Below are positions 48,891-60,822 of a DNA stretch of 64,000 nt, piece after piece. The stretch is from Brachypodius melanocephalos. Taxonomy: Eukaryota > Chordata > Aves > Passeriformes > Pycnonotidae. Below the pieces are notes generated by a model. The model ran no database searches. It was not told the DNA's origin and saw only the letters and a list, made by a program, of their open reading frames with translations. The DNA is taken from positions 33,039,077 to 33,103,076 of the forward strand of contig VZSR01001685.1 in NCBI GenBank assembly GCA_013398615.1, read 5' to 3'. The number at the start of each line of letters is the position of its first letter. Within the stretch, counting starts at the first letter, position 1. The position numbers and the translations under genes were made by a program.

Positions 48891-51670
48891 GAAACACAAG
48901 AGTACCAAAATGAACACTGTTTGTTCACATTCAATTCCCACAGAGAAAAGTAAAGTGAAAATAGCAAGGAACTTCAAGCACCAAAGAGGCCTTCAGGCAA
49001 TGGCAGTCATTTGGAAGGTGAACAATGTCTGATTCATGTTTTCATAAGGCTTAAGAATCTCAAAAACCTCCAAACAGCCTTGATCTAATACCACATTCAA
49101 GGATTGCTTTTCTTCTCTAGGTTCAGTTTCACAGTAAGTGTAACCATGGTCCAAGAACATTAGTCCAAGTGCACTATTCTGTGAGTACCACTATATCCAC
49201 CCAAGCATTCAACAGCTTGTAATTATTGTATGATCCTCCCCCCGCATGATCTGCAATGTACTCTCCAATATTAAGGCCAGATCACACCAAAATCCTTTCC
49301 ATTGAAACCAAATATATCAAGGAGAAATATAACTTTAATTCAGTATTACACTTACATTCTTCAAAACCTAGCTTTACACTTGGAGCAACTAATCCCACTG
49401 GGCTGCTCAGACCACTCCACAACCCTCCCAGGAGCAATCAGATTGGAGAGTTTGTACATGCAACCATGCATCTTTGTAGGTCACATTTTAAAGCTTTACA
49501 AACCATGAGTCGGTGGTGCTGGTGATTAGAGATCTCACCTGGCATCTCATTTTTGTCATGTAGAGTTGGACATGGGTCAATCCACTCCTCTAGCCTCACC
49601 TGGCACCCTGTTTCCTGTTACGTGGAAAGTTCACATCTATTAAATGAACTGGGAGAGGCTGAAGGACCCCATGGGACACAGAACAACTGGGAATGGATTG
49701 CCACTGTAGGAGTAATTTCTCCAGCCAGAAACCTACTCTCTTTCCTGTGTCTCTTTCCTACTCTCTTTCCCTTGGGAAAGTAGAAATAAAAGTGAAATAT
49801 TGCATGTCCTCTTCATGTGTAGGACATCTGGTCCTTCCCAGGGGATATGTCATCATGGACTGCTCCTCAGTGGCAACTGAAGAGAGCTGTGTGTCCCACC
49901 AGTGGGGAAGGTTAGGGACCCCTAGACAGGAGTAGTCATATTAAATAGCAATTAGGGAAACATTTGGCTTGCAAGTGCTCAGATCACTTGGGCTGGCAAC
50001 ACAGCTTCAGGCCCTTTCCCCTCACCTTCAATGACTTTCACAGGGCTTTGTGCCCAGTTTCGTGTTGTTGCATCAGCAGAGCAGCTCCTGTGCCTTTACC
50101 TTCTGCCCATGGTGGCTGCCTTTTGGAGCCATAGTTCCATCCCAGCTCGGACCTCTTCCAGCCTGGGCCTGATTCCTGGAGGCAGAGGGCTGCCTACCCC
50201 ACATTGGCTTGAGGAAGCTTTGTTATACAGCTGTCTTTGGCTAATTGGCTCTCTGACACCTGATATTCTCCAGAACTTTTTGCACAAACAGCCAGAAAGA
50301 CTGAGGGGGACAGAAGGGGCCTCAGGGTGAGATACTTGCTCTATTGAAGTAAGATGCAAAATTCTCTTTGACCTCAACAGGGTCAGAGTTTTACCCTGTA
50401 GCTTTAATTAGCTCACATTGTTGTAAGTGTCCTGTGCCACTGCATGAGAAATGTAAAGTATGGTATGTTCAATAGTGATGTGTACATAAATGATTTAAGA
50501 GGATATAAAAGAGGAGTAATGCATTTGAAAGGCACGAAGTTACAGGAACTGGCTTGTTTAAACCCTACCTATTCTATGCTTCCTAATAACACTGAAATCT
50601 AACAAAACAAAGTGGTTGCCCCCAAAACAAGTATCTGCGAACCACTCAGAAAAGTGTCAGAGAAAAATGATCTCACAAAAAAACCCCATGAAGGGAGTCC
50701 ACTTTCATATCATTCAGTGTGTCCCTTCTAATAAAGACCTGAAGTTTTCATACAGATTTACAGATTTTAAGCAGGATAAGATATCTGCCAGGAAGAGGAA
50801 GGAAGGTAAATCTTTAACATGCTGCAAAGGGGAAGAGGATGCATGGTATAGGATATTTAGCCTGCTATAGTGTAGTGGACACAGGAAACACAAGTCAGGG
50901 TGTCACAAGCAGTACACAGTGGCAGGGAGCTGATGTGGCAGAGTGAGGGATATTTTGACAAGAGCCACAGTATGAAAAGTGTACTATGCAAATGCTGTGC
51001 CTGGAGTAATGAATAGTGTAATTTTTCCCTCTTCTGAGAGTTTCAATGGAAAGGACACCTGGATTTCACAGAAAAGCTCCCACAGAGGAATTAAAAACAA
51101 TGTTTTATTCATTTATGAAGCAGACTTTGTCTTGTGTGCAGATTTCATCATTTCATTGTCTCTGGTATCTCAGAGAAGAACAAACAGCTGGTTCCTCACT
51201 AGATGCTTCCACAGAGGATTTATGTTATTTTATTTTTCCCAGGAAATTATCAGTCTATTTGTACAGGAAAGAACGACACAGTGCTTCTATATTTCTGATT
51301 TCTAACCCATGCTGAGTAAAGAGGGGCAGTCCAGTTTGGGAGGGTATAACCGAGAAAGCCACATAATTTTCTGGTATGTGTAATTCCTTCCTCACTCACA
51401 GGCCTTCCAAGTGCTGGAAGAAGGAACATTGAGACCAGATACTACCAATGACCTGGAAAGATTGCCCACAATGTGCATAGGGCTTCAGCTTAATAGAAAG
51501 CCCACAGTCCAGGGTTCAACTTGTGCATATTATTGTTATGTGTTCAACCACAGCTTTTGCATCACAACTATTTTCAAGACAACTAAAGTGAAGGATTTAA
51601 TACGCTTTTCTTTAGCCTTGCCCAAATTTTAAGTATTTGGAAATTTGCCTTTTGATATTCTTTCAAAGAA

Positions 51671-51790
51671 GAATTGTAGAATAATTTAGGTTGTAGAAGA
51701 GTTATAAGGTCATTAAGCCCTTAACTTAGTCCATTAGGTTAGCACTGCCAAGTCTACCATTAAACCACGTCCCTAGGAGTGACATCTACA
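51671..51790 (-). mobile_element. CR1 LINE, 3' end, left part (split by an LTR)
   Basis: The plus strand begins with GAATTGTAGAATAATTTAGG and contains CATTAAACCACGTCCCTAGG and then GTGACATCTACA, in the order of an older CR1 subfamily read in reverse. It breaks off at 51790, where an LTR begins, and resumes at 52248. It has many substitutions compared with the usual 3' end, in keeping with an old insertion. Confidence 0.8.
51785..51790. repeat. Target-site duplication, left copy (TCTACA)
   Basis: Exact match to 52242-52247, on the other side of the LTR. It fixes the insertion point within CR1. Confidence 0.85.
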
Positions 51791-52241
51791 TGTCGGATTC
51801 CAATTTCCGACATTCAGGTGGTTTAGAGTCTTTTTGCCCTCTTGGATGCTTCGGGGCAGACACAAGAAAGAGACTGAGGCTTCAAGCTTCTGTTTTTTCC
51901 AAGATCTAGCACTTTGTTTATTGTTTTCTTATCTCGTAGTTTGCTCTGTCCTCAGCGAGGACCGTTCTGAACACCAGCCATCAGNNNNNNNNNNNNNNNN
52001 NNNNNNNNNNNNNNNNNNNNNNNNNNNNNNNNNNNNNNNNNNNNNNNNNNNNNNNNNNNNNNNNNNNNNNNNNNNNNNNNNNNNCAGAGGAAAAACTCCC
52101 CTGTTCACCCCCCTGGACAGGCCCAGAGTATCACAAATGCTCTTGGATAAAACTCAAATTTACCTTGCTCAGTTCCCAGACTGTTTGGCCAGGGTCTCCT
52201 GAGTGCCCAGGGCAGCCAAAAAGATGCCCTGGGTTCCGACA
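51791..52241 (-). mobile_element. Endogenous retrovirus LTR inserted in CR1, containing an assembly gap
   Basis: The ends are TGTCGGA (51791-51797) and TCCGACA (52235-52241), a perfect 7 bp inverted repeat with the TG...CA ends of an LTR. A 6 bp target duplication, TCTACA, flanks it exactly at 51785-51790 and 52242-52247. Removing the element and one copy restores a continuous CR1 sequence. An AATAAA on the minus strand (plus strand about 51917-51924), roughly 130 bases from the 51791 end, suggests minus orientation. Six-base duplications are usual for avian class II (ERVK/alpha-like) elements. The sequence keeps several CpGs, so it is younger than its CR1 host. The 100 N inside mean the true length is unknown, and it may be a solo LTR or a collapsed provirus. 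Confidence 0.85.
51985..52084. other. Assembly gap, 100 N, inside the LTR
   Basis: Exactly 100 N, a placeholder of unknown real size. It lies about 194 bases from the left end and 157 bases from the right end of the LTR. An open frame translated across it at 51834-52202 is an artefact. Confidence 0.98.
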
Positions 52242-52247
52242 TCTACA
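52242..52247. repeat. Target-site duplication, right copy (TCTACA)
   Basis: Matches the six bases at 51785-51790 that precede the LTR. Confidence 0.85.
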
Positions 52248-52425
52248 CATCTTATGAATATCTCCACTGATGGTGACTTTACCACTTCCCTGGGTAGATG
52301 GTTCCAATGTTTGACAACACTTTTAGTCGAGAAATCTTTCCTGATATTCAATCTAAACCTCTCCTAGCACAACTTGAGCCCGTTTCCAGTCATCATGTCA
52401 CTTGTTAGTTGGATGGGTAGAATGA
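52248..52425 (-). mobile_element. CR1 LINE, right part (split by an LTR)
   Basis: This continues the CR1 left part after the LTR. The minus strand at 52248-52351 codes for residues WNHLPREVVKSPSVEIF, the well-conserved C-terminal end of CR1 ORF2, followed by the 3' UTR in the left part. The match fades near 52425. The frame that runs from here into the LTR is a chance fusion, not a gene. Confidence 0.88.
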
Positions 52426-53769
52426 TACCAGATATTTGCTTGTTGGGGTAAAAAGGTAATTCTGCTCTGTGTTTCAGTTGCAGAGGTATGCTCCAGTTCT
52501 TATTTACACTAAGAGATTTCAGGGTCCTAATGTGCTGTGTATTATAAATTTAATACTAGCAATTCTATTCTGCATTGTGTTTTTAATTGCTTACATGATA
52601 GCTTTGAGAACACACAATAGAACTCAGTGTGTTTTCTTAAGGGAAGAAAAAGTTTCTTTCCATCTCCTTTGTTATTGCTATAACATTATTCTTTGCTAAT
52701 GCTATTTAAAACTGAAATTTAATGTTTTATTCCACGATTTTCTCTACTTTCTATACAGCAACGCTTCTTCCTTTTAGGAAACTCTGGGGAGACAGAATGT
52801 CTCTATCATGAGAATCCCTGCATAAGGGAATTAAAAATACAACTTGTAATGAAATATGCTAGCAATTGTATAAAAATACATTGTGTGGGACTTTGCCTGT
52901 GGCAGTTTGTATGCACATGAATGACAGTATTGTGTGAGACAGAGCATTGTGTTGTTCAGTGCCAGTGTATAAAGCTACACTCATTTTGCATAAATATTTG
53001 ACTGCTTTCTGGGATGTCTGGGGTTTTTTTTAAAGTAATGTTCCATTTCCCTTCCTCTGCAACCACTCCTTGAATTTGCATATTATAACCATTGTTGTCA
53101 CAATGTGGAAATGTTCATGTGTCACTTCAGTAAATTTTATCAAACTGGGGAGGGAGAAAAGGGGGAAGAAAATGTATAGCTTGAGAACCAGCAAAACCAT
53201 ATCTATTTTTTATCCATAAACTCTGCATTAAATACAAGAGGTTATGGTTTTAGTCAGACAGTCCTATGAATTTCTAATTATTTGGGCTTTGCAATCTTCC
53301 ACATACTTATGAATCACCTCCACACCTCCTTGGAAATCCAGGGATAACATGCTAGATGACAATGTATGAATACCTTCAAATATTTTTGTTTTAGTTTTTC
53401 AATCCCAAGTGCACTTATGCAATGAAGATTTTTCTCTGCTCTAATGCTCCAGAGAAGACATTTCTTGAATAGTTCATTTGATGATGAGAATAAGACACTC
53501 AAAATTATCTGATATTCTTACTTATTTGGACTCACTCTTTTACATCTTCTTTACATTTAAGATGCAGGAAGGATATGTTTGCAGCATAAGAGATGACACC
53601 TTGGAAGCTAGGGACTCAGAAGAAGATTCAAGGGTAGAAAATTGATAAAAATTAATCTCAAGCTTTCAGTGCAGTGCCAAGAGGAATCTAGTTTCAGCTT
53701 TGTAACTTGATGGGCCAAAAAGGTGACATGTCCCAGAACACTAAAAAGAGTAATGATGGGAAATGTGTT

Positions 53770-53796
53770 CATTGCAATGAACCTCATAAGCATCCA
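53770..53796 (+). repeat. Short dispersed sequence, copy 1
   Basis: This 27 bp stretch (CATTGCAATGAACCTCAT, then one different base, then AGCATCCA) recurs at 55788-55814 with one mismatch. The AACCTCAT core is similar to part of CR1 ORF2 in plus orientation, but the flanks do not follow CR1. The repeat family is not identified. Confidence 0.5.
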
Positions 53797-55787
53797 AGTG
53801 TTCAGGTCATGCGCACACAGTTTTAAATTGGAAATTTAAAGTTTGAAAAAAGTCTTAAGCTTTATGTGAAGCCTAGAGAAGATGTGCTAGAAAATACTGT
53901 GGTTCATTCAGATTCTTTAATAAGGCATAGACTGACAAATGGCACGGAGACTAGAGTGAAGATGGGATGATGAATCCCAAAGAACCCATAAAAGTCTAAC
54001 AGAATATAATGTCTGAAGTCAGGTTTATTGACAATACAAATAAAGTAATGTTTAACATTGTGAATGATCAAACCACCGAGGTAGAGCCTCTGCCTCTTGG
54101 AAACTTGGCCAACGCTGGATGCCTGCAAGGTGCTTGATGGGCCACCTTCTCATACATGGTAGTTAACCCTCCAACGCCCAGTATAAGGGTTACTGGGTAA
54201 TAGAGCAGAGCTGGGTTAATAGACCATTTGAACTGGGAGATCCAGTGAGACAACCTACTGCCCCTTCAGGCTGCACACCTGATCAGCTCAAAGGAAGCTC
54301 TTAGAAGGCTGTTTTGGGACACAGAGTCCTCTCGTCGCTCCCGTTTTGCGGCTGCTTCAGACTGGTTTGTTCACTCAGCGCTTTCAGTTGTCAGCTGTGA
54401 CACTTCCCATAGATGTCAGAGTAACCAAAACTGAAGGGAAGGCCAGAATCAAGAGCAGCTTGAAGCTTTGCCCGGTAACAAGTTGGCAAACTCAGTTATC
54501 ATGTATATCCTACTATCACTCCAGGGCAACCGCGCAATTGTAAATGGATTTTCTTCCCTGGGTGTCTCATGGAGAGCATTCCCAGGAGGTACACTGACTC
54601 ACTAAACACCCACTAGGTCTTGCTCTAAGCCATCTCGTTTGGTCCAGTTAGTTTTTGTATGTGCTAGAGGGCACAAGGAAACACTGCAGAGGACATGCCT
54701 CACTGTGCAGCTGATTGTTTTTATCATTCCATCATTTTTATCTACCTCTGCCTGAAGCCTGGGTTACAGTCCTGAAAGAGTGATACCCAAGTTTTCTGGC
54801 TGCACAGATTTGCTGCAGATAAACTCAGAGTATTTACACTGATTTGAAATTATTCCTTTTTTGATAAACAAGGTTTGAATTTCTCATATATTTAGGATTG
54901 AGAAAGCCATAATTCAAAACCGAATACAGATCCACTTCCCAGCATGTCCAATTAAAAAAAGAAAATCAAACAAAAGAATTTATTCCATTATAATGTGGCG
55001 TGCCATGGAAAGGGGTGCTAAAAATGCCTTTCAGATGGGAGGAAGAATGAGATCAGGAACAAGCCAGAGAGCATGGAGGTAATTTATTCTGTGTGCAGCA
55101 TGAGGAAGCAGACTGACAGAAGGCTCAAGGAGTCAATCTTTAATTTGTGTCTGTGAGTGTGAGACTGGCAAAACTTGAGCCAAGCTCTGCAAGTCTGTGG
55201 CCACAGCAGGAGGAGTTCATGATCTCTACACATGGTGCACAGCAGTTCTCCAACCTGTAAGAATTTAATACTGCAAGTTTTCAAACATGCACCTCACCAG
55301 AGCAGGAACCACTCAAAATGACCACTCCTCAATCAAACCCAAGATCTCTGTGCTCTGCTGGTCACCTCTGAAAAGAGTCAAGCTCTAGCAATCACCAGGC
55401 CTCCACCAAAATTGCTGCTATCAGTCAGTCCGTTTAACTTAAATGAAGAATGATTCACACAGGCAAAATGTAGTAAAAGTTAGAGGCAGTGATTGCCTCT
55501 TTGATCAGGCAGAGCTGATCAAGATGAGCTCCTCTGACACTGATTCATTCTTCCAAGGCACTATAGTAACCTCTTTGACAGCTGATACAGATGGAGAGGA
55601 AGACATGCTCTCCACAGCCAGTGCTGATCTCTGGTGGGAGATGGCAGTGAACAGCCCACCCCTCACTGAAGCCAGAAAGCAGCCTGGTGCCTGTGTGCTC
55701 TGCCTTGCCTTGACTCCTGAGAGGTAGGAGGCACCCATTTGTCTTCCCTAGACTGCTCTGTAGGAACTGGAAATGTTGCCAAAGGGA

Positions 55788-55814
55788 CATTGCAATGAAC
55801 CTCATGAGCATCCA
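55788..55814 (+). repeat. Short dispersed sequence, copy 2
   Basis: Matches 53770-53796 at 26 of 27 positions. On the minus strand both copies give frames beginning MLMRFIAM, which is the shared repeat and not two related genes. Confidence 0.5.
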
Positions 55815-58800
55815 GCCAGCTATGGCTCACTATCCCATTCAAACAAATCACAGCACAGTGGTGAACCACATCTCCTTCTCAGGACTCTCCTTCTGCAAAG
55901 GACTCACACCTTTGAGCTTCAGGAGGTCAGTTACGTGCATGGTGGGTGAATTAGGAGGCAAAGCTTGATTTATAGTAGGGGAAAATCCATAGCACATGGC
56001 ACACCAACAAGGTAGAATGTCTGTAGGCTTCAGTGCAATTCCCACAGATTCATTTCTCCTTTGCACAATTTCCCAAGCAAGAAGACAAATAATGTTTTAA
56101 TAATGGCAATTGGCATTTTTAAGGTTCTAAATTTTTGGTATTCCTGCAGAAGAACTCTTACCCTCATTAAGTATAGATTGATTTCACCAATCTTTGCTCC
56201 AACTGTGAGCAGAACTTGACAGTGTAGAAGATGCTACACAAACACAAGACAAAATGTGAATTATTTTGACAAGCCAAGCAGATAAAGAATGGCAGGAGAA
56301 ATCATTGTGGAAAGAGGGCAAGATATCTTATTCAAGGCTGTTCCTTGGGTCAGTGGTAAATTCAGGGCAGACAGTTGACTTACATAGGCTCTCCTAACAG
56401 ATAAAGTGTGAGAGTCTGTATTTGTTACCATCCAATAGAATCATTACATGTGCATTGAATTTTCTGTGGCAGGGGTTCTTCATATTACTAAATTCTTTGA
56501 AATAGTGATTTAGCTGCTGTAGGTTAGTACATGAGGATTTTACTGTCACAGGGAAAAGCCACTATTTTCAGTCTTTTAAAAAACATGTTCTGGAGAAGGA
56601 GGTGAAACAGCTGAAAAAACTTACTGCACATGGCCAATGGAAAAAGCAACAAATGACAAAAGTTAAAACATGTTGCAATAAATGAAATCAGCTATACTTT
56701 ATCCTAGAGATTGGTTCATATGGTCTTAACCCTACGTGAAGGGAAACCTGATATGTTTTCCCTAGTGCAAAATACTCTAAAGCAAACTTTGTGAGCTATG
56801 TCCCGTTAGTTCCTCATTCACACATGACTACACAAAACAATTCTGAGCACTTATTTTAACAATTAGACTGTTTACTTTTAAAAATAAACTTTATTATTAA
56901 AGTTGAAAAAATTAATACATAATACTTTTATTTAAAAAGAGGATTAGATTATCTTTAAATTTGATGCAAAGAAATAAATGCCCTTGAAACTGAATTTTTC
57001 TGTTCTTGAAAAATAATCTAAGGCTTTCTATCCATTCATGCAAAATACTTAAGCAGATACATACTCTGTTCCTTACTTTTATATGAACACCCAGAGCAGT
57101 TCAAGAGCTTTTTCAATACAATCTTTTGTGACAGAAAAGCAGTTTCTGCAAAATCAAATTTCCACAGGGAAAATTTATTGAGTTTCTTTTTCTCTAGGGA
57201 AAAGGGAATTTAAATATTTGGTTCTGAAACATGCTTTGAAGTGTAAGAATTACCTCCAAGCTTAAAATTCTGCTTTCTGGCATCTATAAATAACCCGTGT
57301 GTCTCTCAGTCATACACATAGGCAATGTTAGCAATCAGTCTGGGTCCCAGGCAGTTACTCCTGAAGGACACAGAAAGGCATCCATTCTCACTTAATCTGT
57401 GTTTCAAACTCGACTAAATACAATTACCAGTCTTTTGAGAGACTTTGCAGATGGGAAAGCATTGCACATTTTGTATTTTCAGGTGGAATTGATAATAGCT
57501 GGGAGTGTAAAAGTTTGGTAGTATTTAATCCCGTGGCACTCCCCTATTGATGAGGTTTCTTGTTATTTTGCTCCCCTACTTTGTCCCAGAAAGGGGTGAC
57601 CAGTTCAATTCTGCACAACACTGCCTCTGGTTCACAGCAGGGACAAAACTGAGCTGCAGTACAGTCCTGGTTTTTCATTGTGAGCACTGGCAATTAAAGT
57701 TGCTGAACTATCAAAGAGAAGCTCCAAGTTTTTGGACTTGAAATGTGAGTTTGCTCCACATAGACTCTGGGCTAATCATTTACTGGGGATTTTTATTGGT
57801 TGTTATCAGTTATTATATATTTGCTGCATGTTGCAATGGTTATAAGCTATATCCATTATTTTGTCTGCTACTGCTGGCTGTTTTGTAATCTGAATAGTTT
57901 GTACCATGGCTGGGAAGATGAGAAAAGCATAGGCTATAATAGAAACAAAAAGACCTATTAGGTTAAAATGATAAATTATTATAACTAAATCCTCTGAACA
58001 TTCTTAAATTAATACAAGATTAAATAACACTACTAATAAGGGTTTGGAAATTAGTGGATAGTAGTTAAGTGGAAATAACACTCCTACTAAAGGTTAAGCC
58101 AGTATTCCTTGTGGTCACCTGGTGTGCTGGCTGTTTATTTCTTCTGTCTTGAAAACCATGTTCTCCTGTTAACAAAGACCAAAAAGCAGTACACACCTAT
58201 TTCTGGAAATGAGATTTCAGTGAGTGTCAAGAAGTACAGAATCAAGTGTACAATTGTGTTGTTCAGTATCCCACACATGGCAATGAAGGTGAACCAATAT
58301 CTGCAAAGGGTGAATGCAAAACTCTGTTCTGCAGAACACTTATCTGACACCTTAAAACCAATGCCTGAGATCATATAACATTTCAGAAGTGCAGTGTAAC
58401 AAGACAACTGGACAGCTATTAACACTGGAGATTGAGCTAGCTGTAGTGTCTATATTGTCTGTGTTTCCTATGTCTGTGCTGGGCTTGTTGCACCCCATAT
58501 AGAAAAGAAAATTCATATGTAGGGAAGAAGCATTCTGAAGGAAACACTGGTGTGTACTGCAGTATGTTGTCCATATAATTCTCCCTCCTGTTTTGGACAT
58601 TGTAATAGCTGCAGATGAAACTGAGGTCTTCATTGTGTTTTACCTGATTTTACTTATCACAAAGTACAGCTAGCCCACAAGTGTTGTAACCATAAGAAAA
58701 ACAAAACAAAGTTTATAGTAGCATCATTTTTTTTTTTTCTTTCTAGAAGAGAACTGGAAATATTCATGAATAATGGGAACATCTGACATCATATCAGCAA

Positions 58801-59331
58801 GGTTAAAACTGAATTGATTTCCAAGGAGCATCTTGTAAAAATCAGCTGTAAGGCAAAACAAGGAGAGGCAGATTTGGATAGGGTGCAGCTGCCACATGAC
58901 ACAGGACAGGCTCTGGTAGCCCTGGGCTGAGCTGAAATGAGGTCCTGGGCCATGATCAGGTGTGGGGAAAGGCCTCAGGAGATGCAGGGCCAGAAAGGGC
59001 TGTAGATGCTCAGGTATCTTTGCTAGGTACCCCCAGGGCCCAAGTCCATTTACTAGCACAGTCACCCTTTTTCTCTTAAAAGTCTATAAATGGTACTGAC
59101 AGAGAAAGAAAGGCTCACAGAATGTGAGGGAACAGCAAGGCTTTCAGAAAACTTGAAATCCTTAATTAGATGCAATTATTGGAGAAGAAACTGTCTTTTC
59201 ATGGTGCTCCTCATACTTGTAAAACCCACCTCCTGCCAAAGGTAGCAGGAACTTTAATGGTAGACCCTGTGTAAGAACTTTATGAAGGGAACATTTTAAA
59301 ATAAGTAAATAAATTGCCCCACTGAAACTGG

Positions 59332-59342
59332 AAAAAAAAAAA
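59332..59342. repeat. Short poly(A) run
   Basis: Eleven A in a row. This is simple sequence. Confidence 0.85.
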
Positions 59343-59755
59343 GGCAACTCCAGATGTGTTAGTTTTACAGGAAATCCTGTCTCACTTGCATGGATATAGA
59401 GAGCCTGAAAAACAGCAGAACCATTAGGTAGCAGAGGTGAGAGAAAGTAAGTTACAGAAATACTTTACAAAGGAACACTATTCACCCTCTGTATATCTGG
59501 AGTGCACATACAGAAGGTTGCACTCTTTACCAGAGATGTATAAAATCCCTGTACAAGGTACTCTTTCTACAGCTGCCCTTGAGATATGTCACAGAGCATC
59601 CCTGTTGCTAGACAGCTGCTAATCCTGTGTTAGCCAGTGTAGCCTAACCTGCTTCATCAGTGGAAGAAAGCCTTTGTCTGTCACAAAAACCTCCTCTGAA
59701 AAAAAGAAAAAAATGTCATCTGAAAAAGAAAATTAGTCTTAAAATAGGTCTTGAG

Positions 59756-59776
59756 AAAAAAAAAAAAAAACAACAA

Positions 59777-59824
<48 letters not shown>

Positions 59825-59838
59825 AAAAAAACAAAAAC
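59756..59838. repeat. Long A-rich tract
   Basis: A run of 15 A is followed by CAACAAC, then 46 uninterrupted A (59778-59823), then two CA-broken A runs. No polyadenylation signal or recognisable retrocopy precedes it, so I treat it as an expanded homopolymer. The Lys-rich frame at 59660-59857 comes from it. Confidence 0.93.
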
Positions 59839-60667
59839 CAGACCTGGGCTCTGTTAAGCAGAGGGTTAGAAAGTAGGTCTAGATAATGAAACTATTTTTC
59901 TTGATGTTGTCCTGTCCTGAGACGCAGGTGGGAATTTGCAGTGGACCTGGCAAGGAGGGAGCACTTTGACATCACCCTCCCTTACAGATCACAGCAGATG
60001 GTGAGCTGGCAGTTGCTCAGGTGCCAGCCCATCCCGTGTGCATTTACCCCCAGCCAGATGCACACATCAAGCCTTGTCTCTGTAAATTCTTTATCTGTCA
60101 AGTTGAAATGCAATGATCTTACTAATATATACAGGATTCAAAGTGGGGTGGGCCTTATAGGTCAAAATTAGCCCAGAATTAATTATGTGCCAAATAGCAA
60201 AACTTTTGAGAAGCATGACTTAAACCCTGTTCTAGAAGCTCTATAGACACTGGTTCACACCTAGCAAGTGCCAGGGTTAAGGACAAAGAACTTTACCTAT
60301 TTAACTTCAGTTCATACTGTGAAAGAAATCCCAGGCTTGAGCAGAGCCAAGCCAAGCTTAGACTGCAAATCTGACACTGTTTTGTTCAGTGTGGGACAAC
60401 TATGGTTTAAAATGCAAGGAAATAAGACAGAGTGACCCAGAGCACTTCTTTGGTTTCATATTCCCCTTTGCTTGCTATTTTGGATTAAAACCTGTATGAT
60501 GCAAGGAAGAACTTTATTATGAAACGTTCACTGATTTTGCTGTGGGCAGACAGATGAGTTTTTGGTGCCGGCTTTTATCTGTCATCAATCAGTATGCAAT
60601 GCTTAGTGCTGGAGTGTAATAAAGCAGTTCATCAGAGTGTAATTTGCAATAGGGTGAAAACATTTAC

Positions 60668-60822
60668 CATAGAATCATAGAATATGCTGAGTTAGAAGGG
60701 ACCCGTCCAGATCATTGAAATCCAACTCCATGCCCTGCACAGGACACCCCAAGAATCACACCATGTACCTGAGAGCATTGTCCAAACACTTCTGCAGCTC
60801 TGACATGCTTGTTATTGTGACC
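60668..60822 (-). mobile_element. CR1 LINE, 3' fragment
   Basis: The plus strand starts with CATAGAATCATAGAATATGC. It continues with AGTTAGAAGGGACCCGTCC, CTGCACAGGACACCCCAAG and GAGAGCATTGTCCAAACAC, in the order of a CR1 subfamily different from those at 18741 and 26914. It is truncated at about 155 bp. Confidence 0.88.

Larger units (their letters stand above)
41361..51670. other. Unannotated 10 kb stretch
   Basis: No exon, RNA gene or strong mobile element is recognised. It holds a 16-T run at 45406-45421 and two possible CR1 tails (47315, 48858). The longest frames are about 124 codons without domain-like sequence. Confidence 0.5.
52426..60667. other. Unannotated 8 kb stretch
   Basis: No exon or RNA gene is supported. 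It holds the A-rich tract at 59756, a CpG-retaining patch at 54320-54545, and a short sequence shared between 53770 and 55788. Frames of up to 113 codons exist on both strands without recognisable domains. Confidence 0.5.

Noticed and set aside
51834..52202. 122-codon frame
   Set aside because: It is translated straight through 100 N and lies inside an LTR.
53608..55811. Two minus-strand frames both starting MLMRFIAM, suggesting related genes
   Set aside because: The similarity stops after eight residues and corresponds to a 27 bp shared repeat.
59660..59857. Lys-rich 65-codon frame
   Set aside because: It is produced by the A-rich tract.
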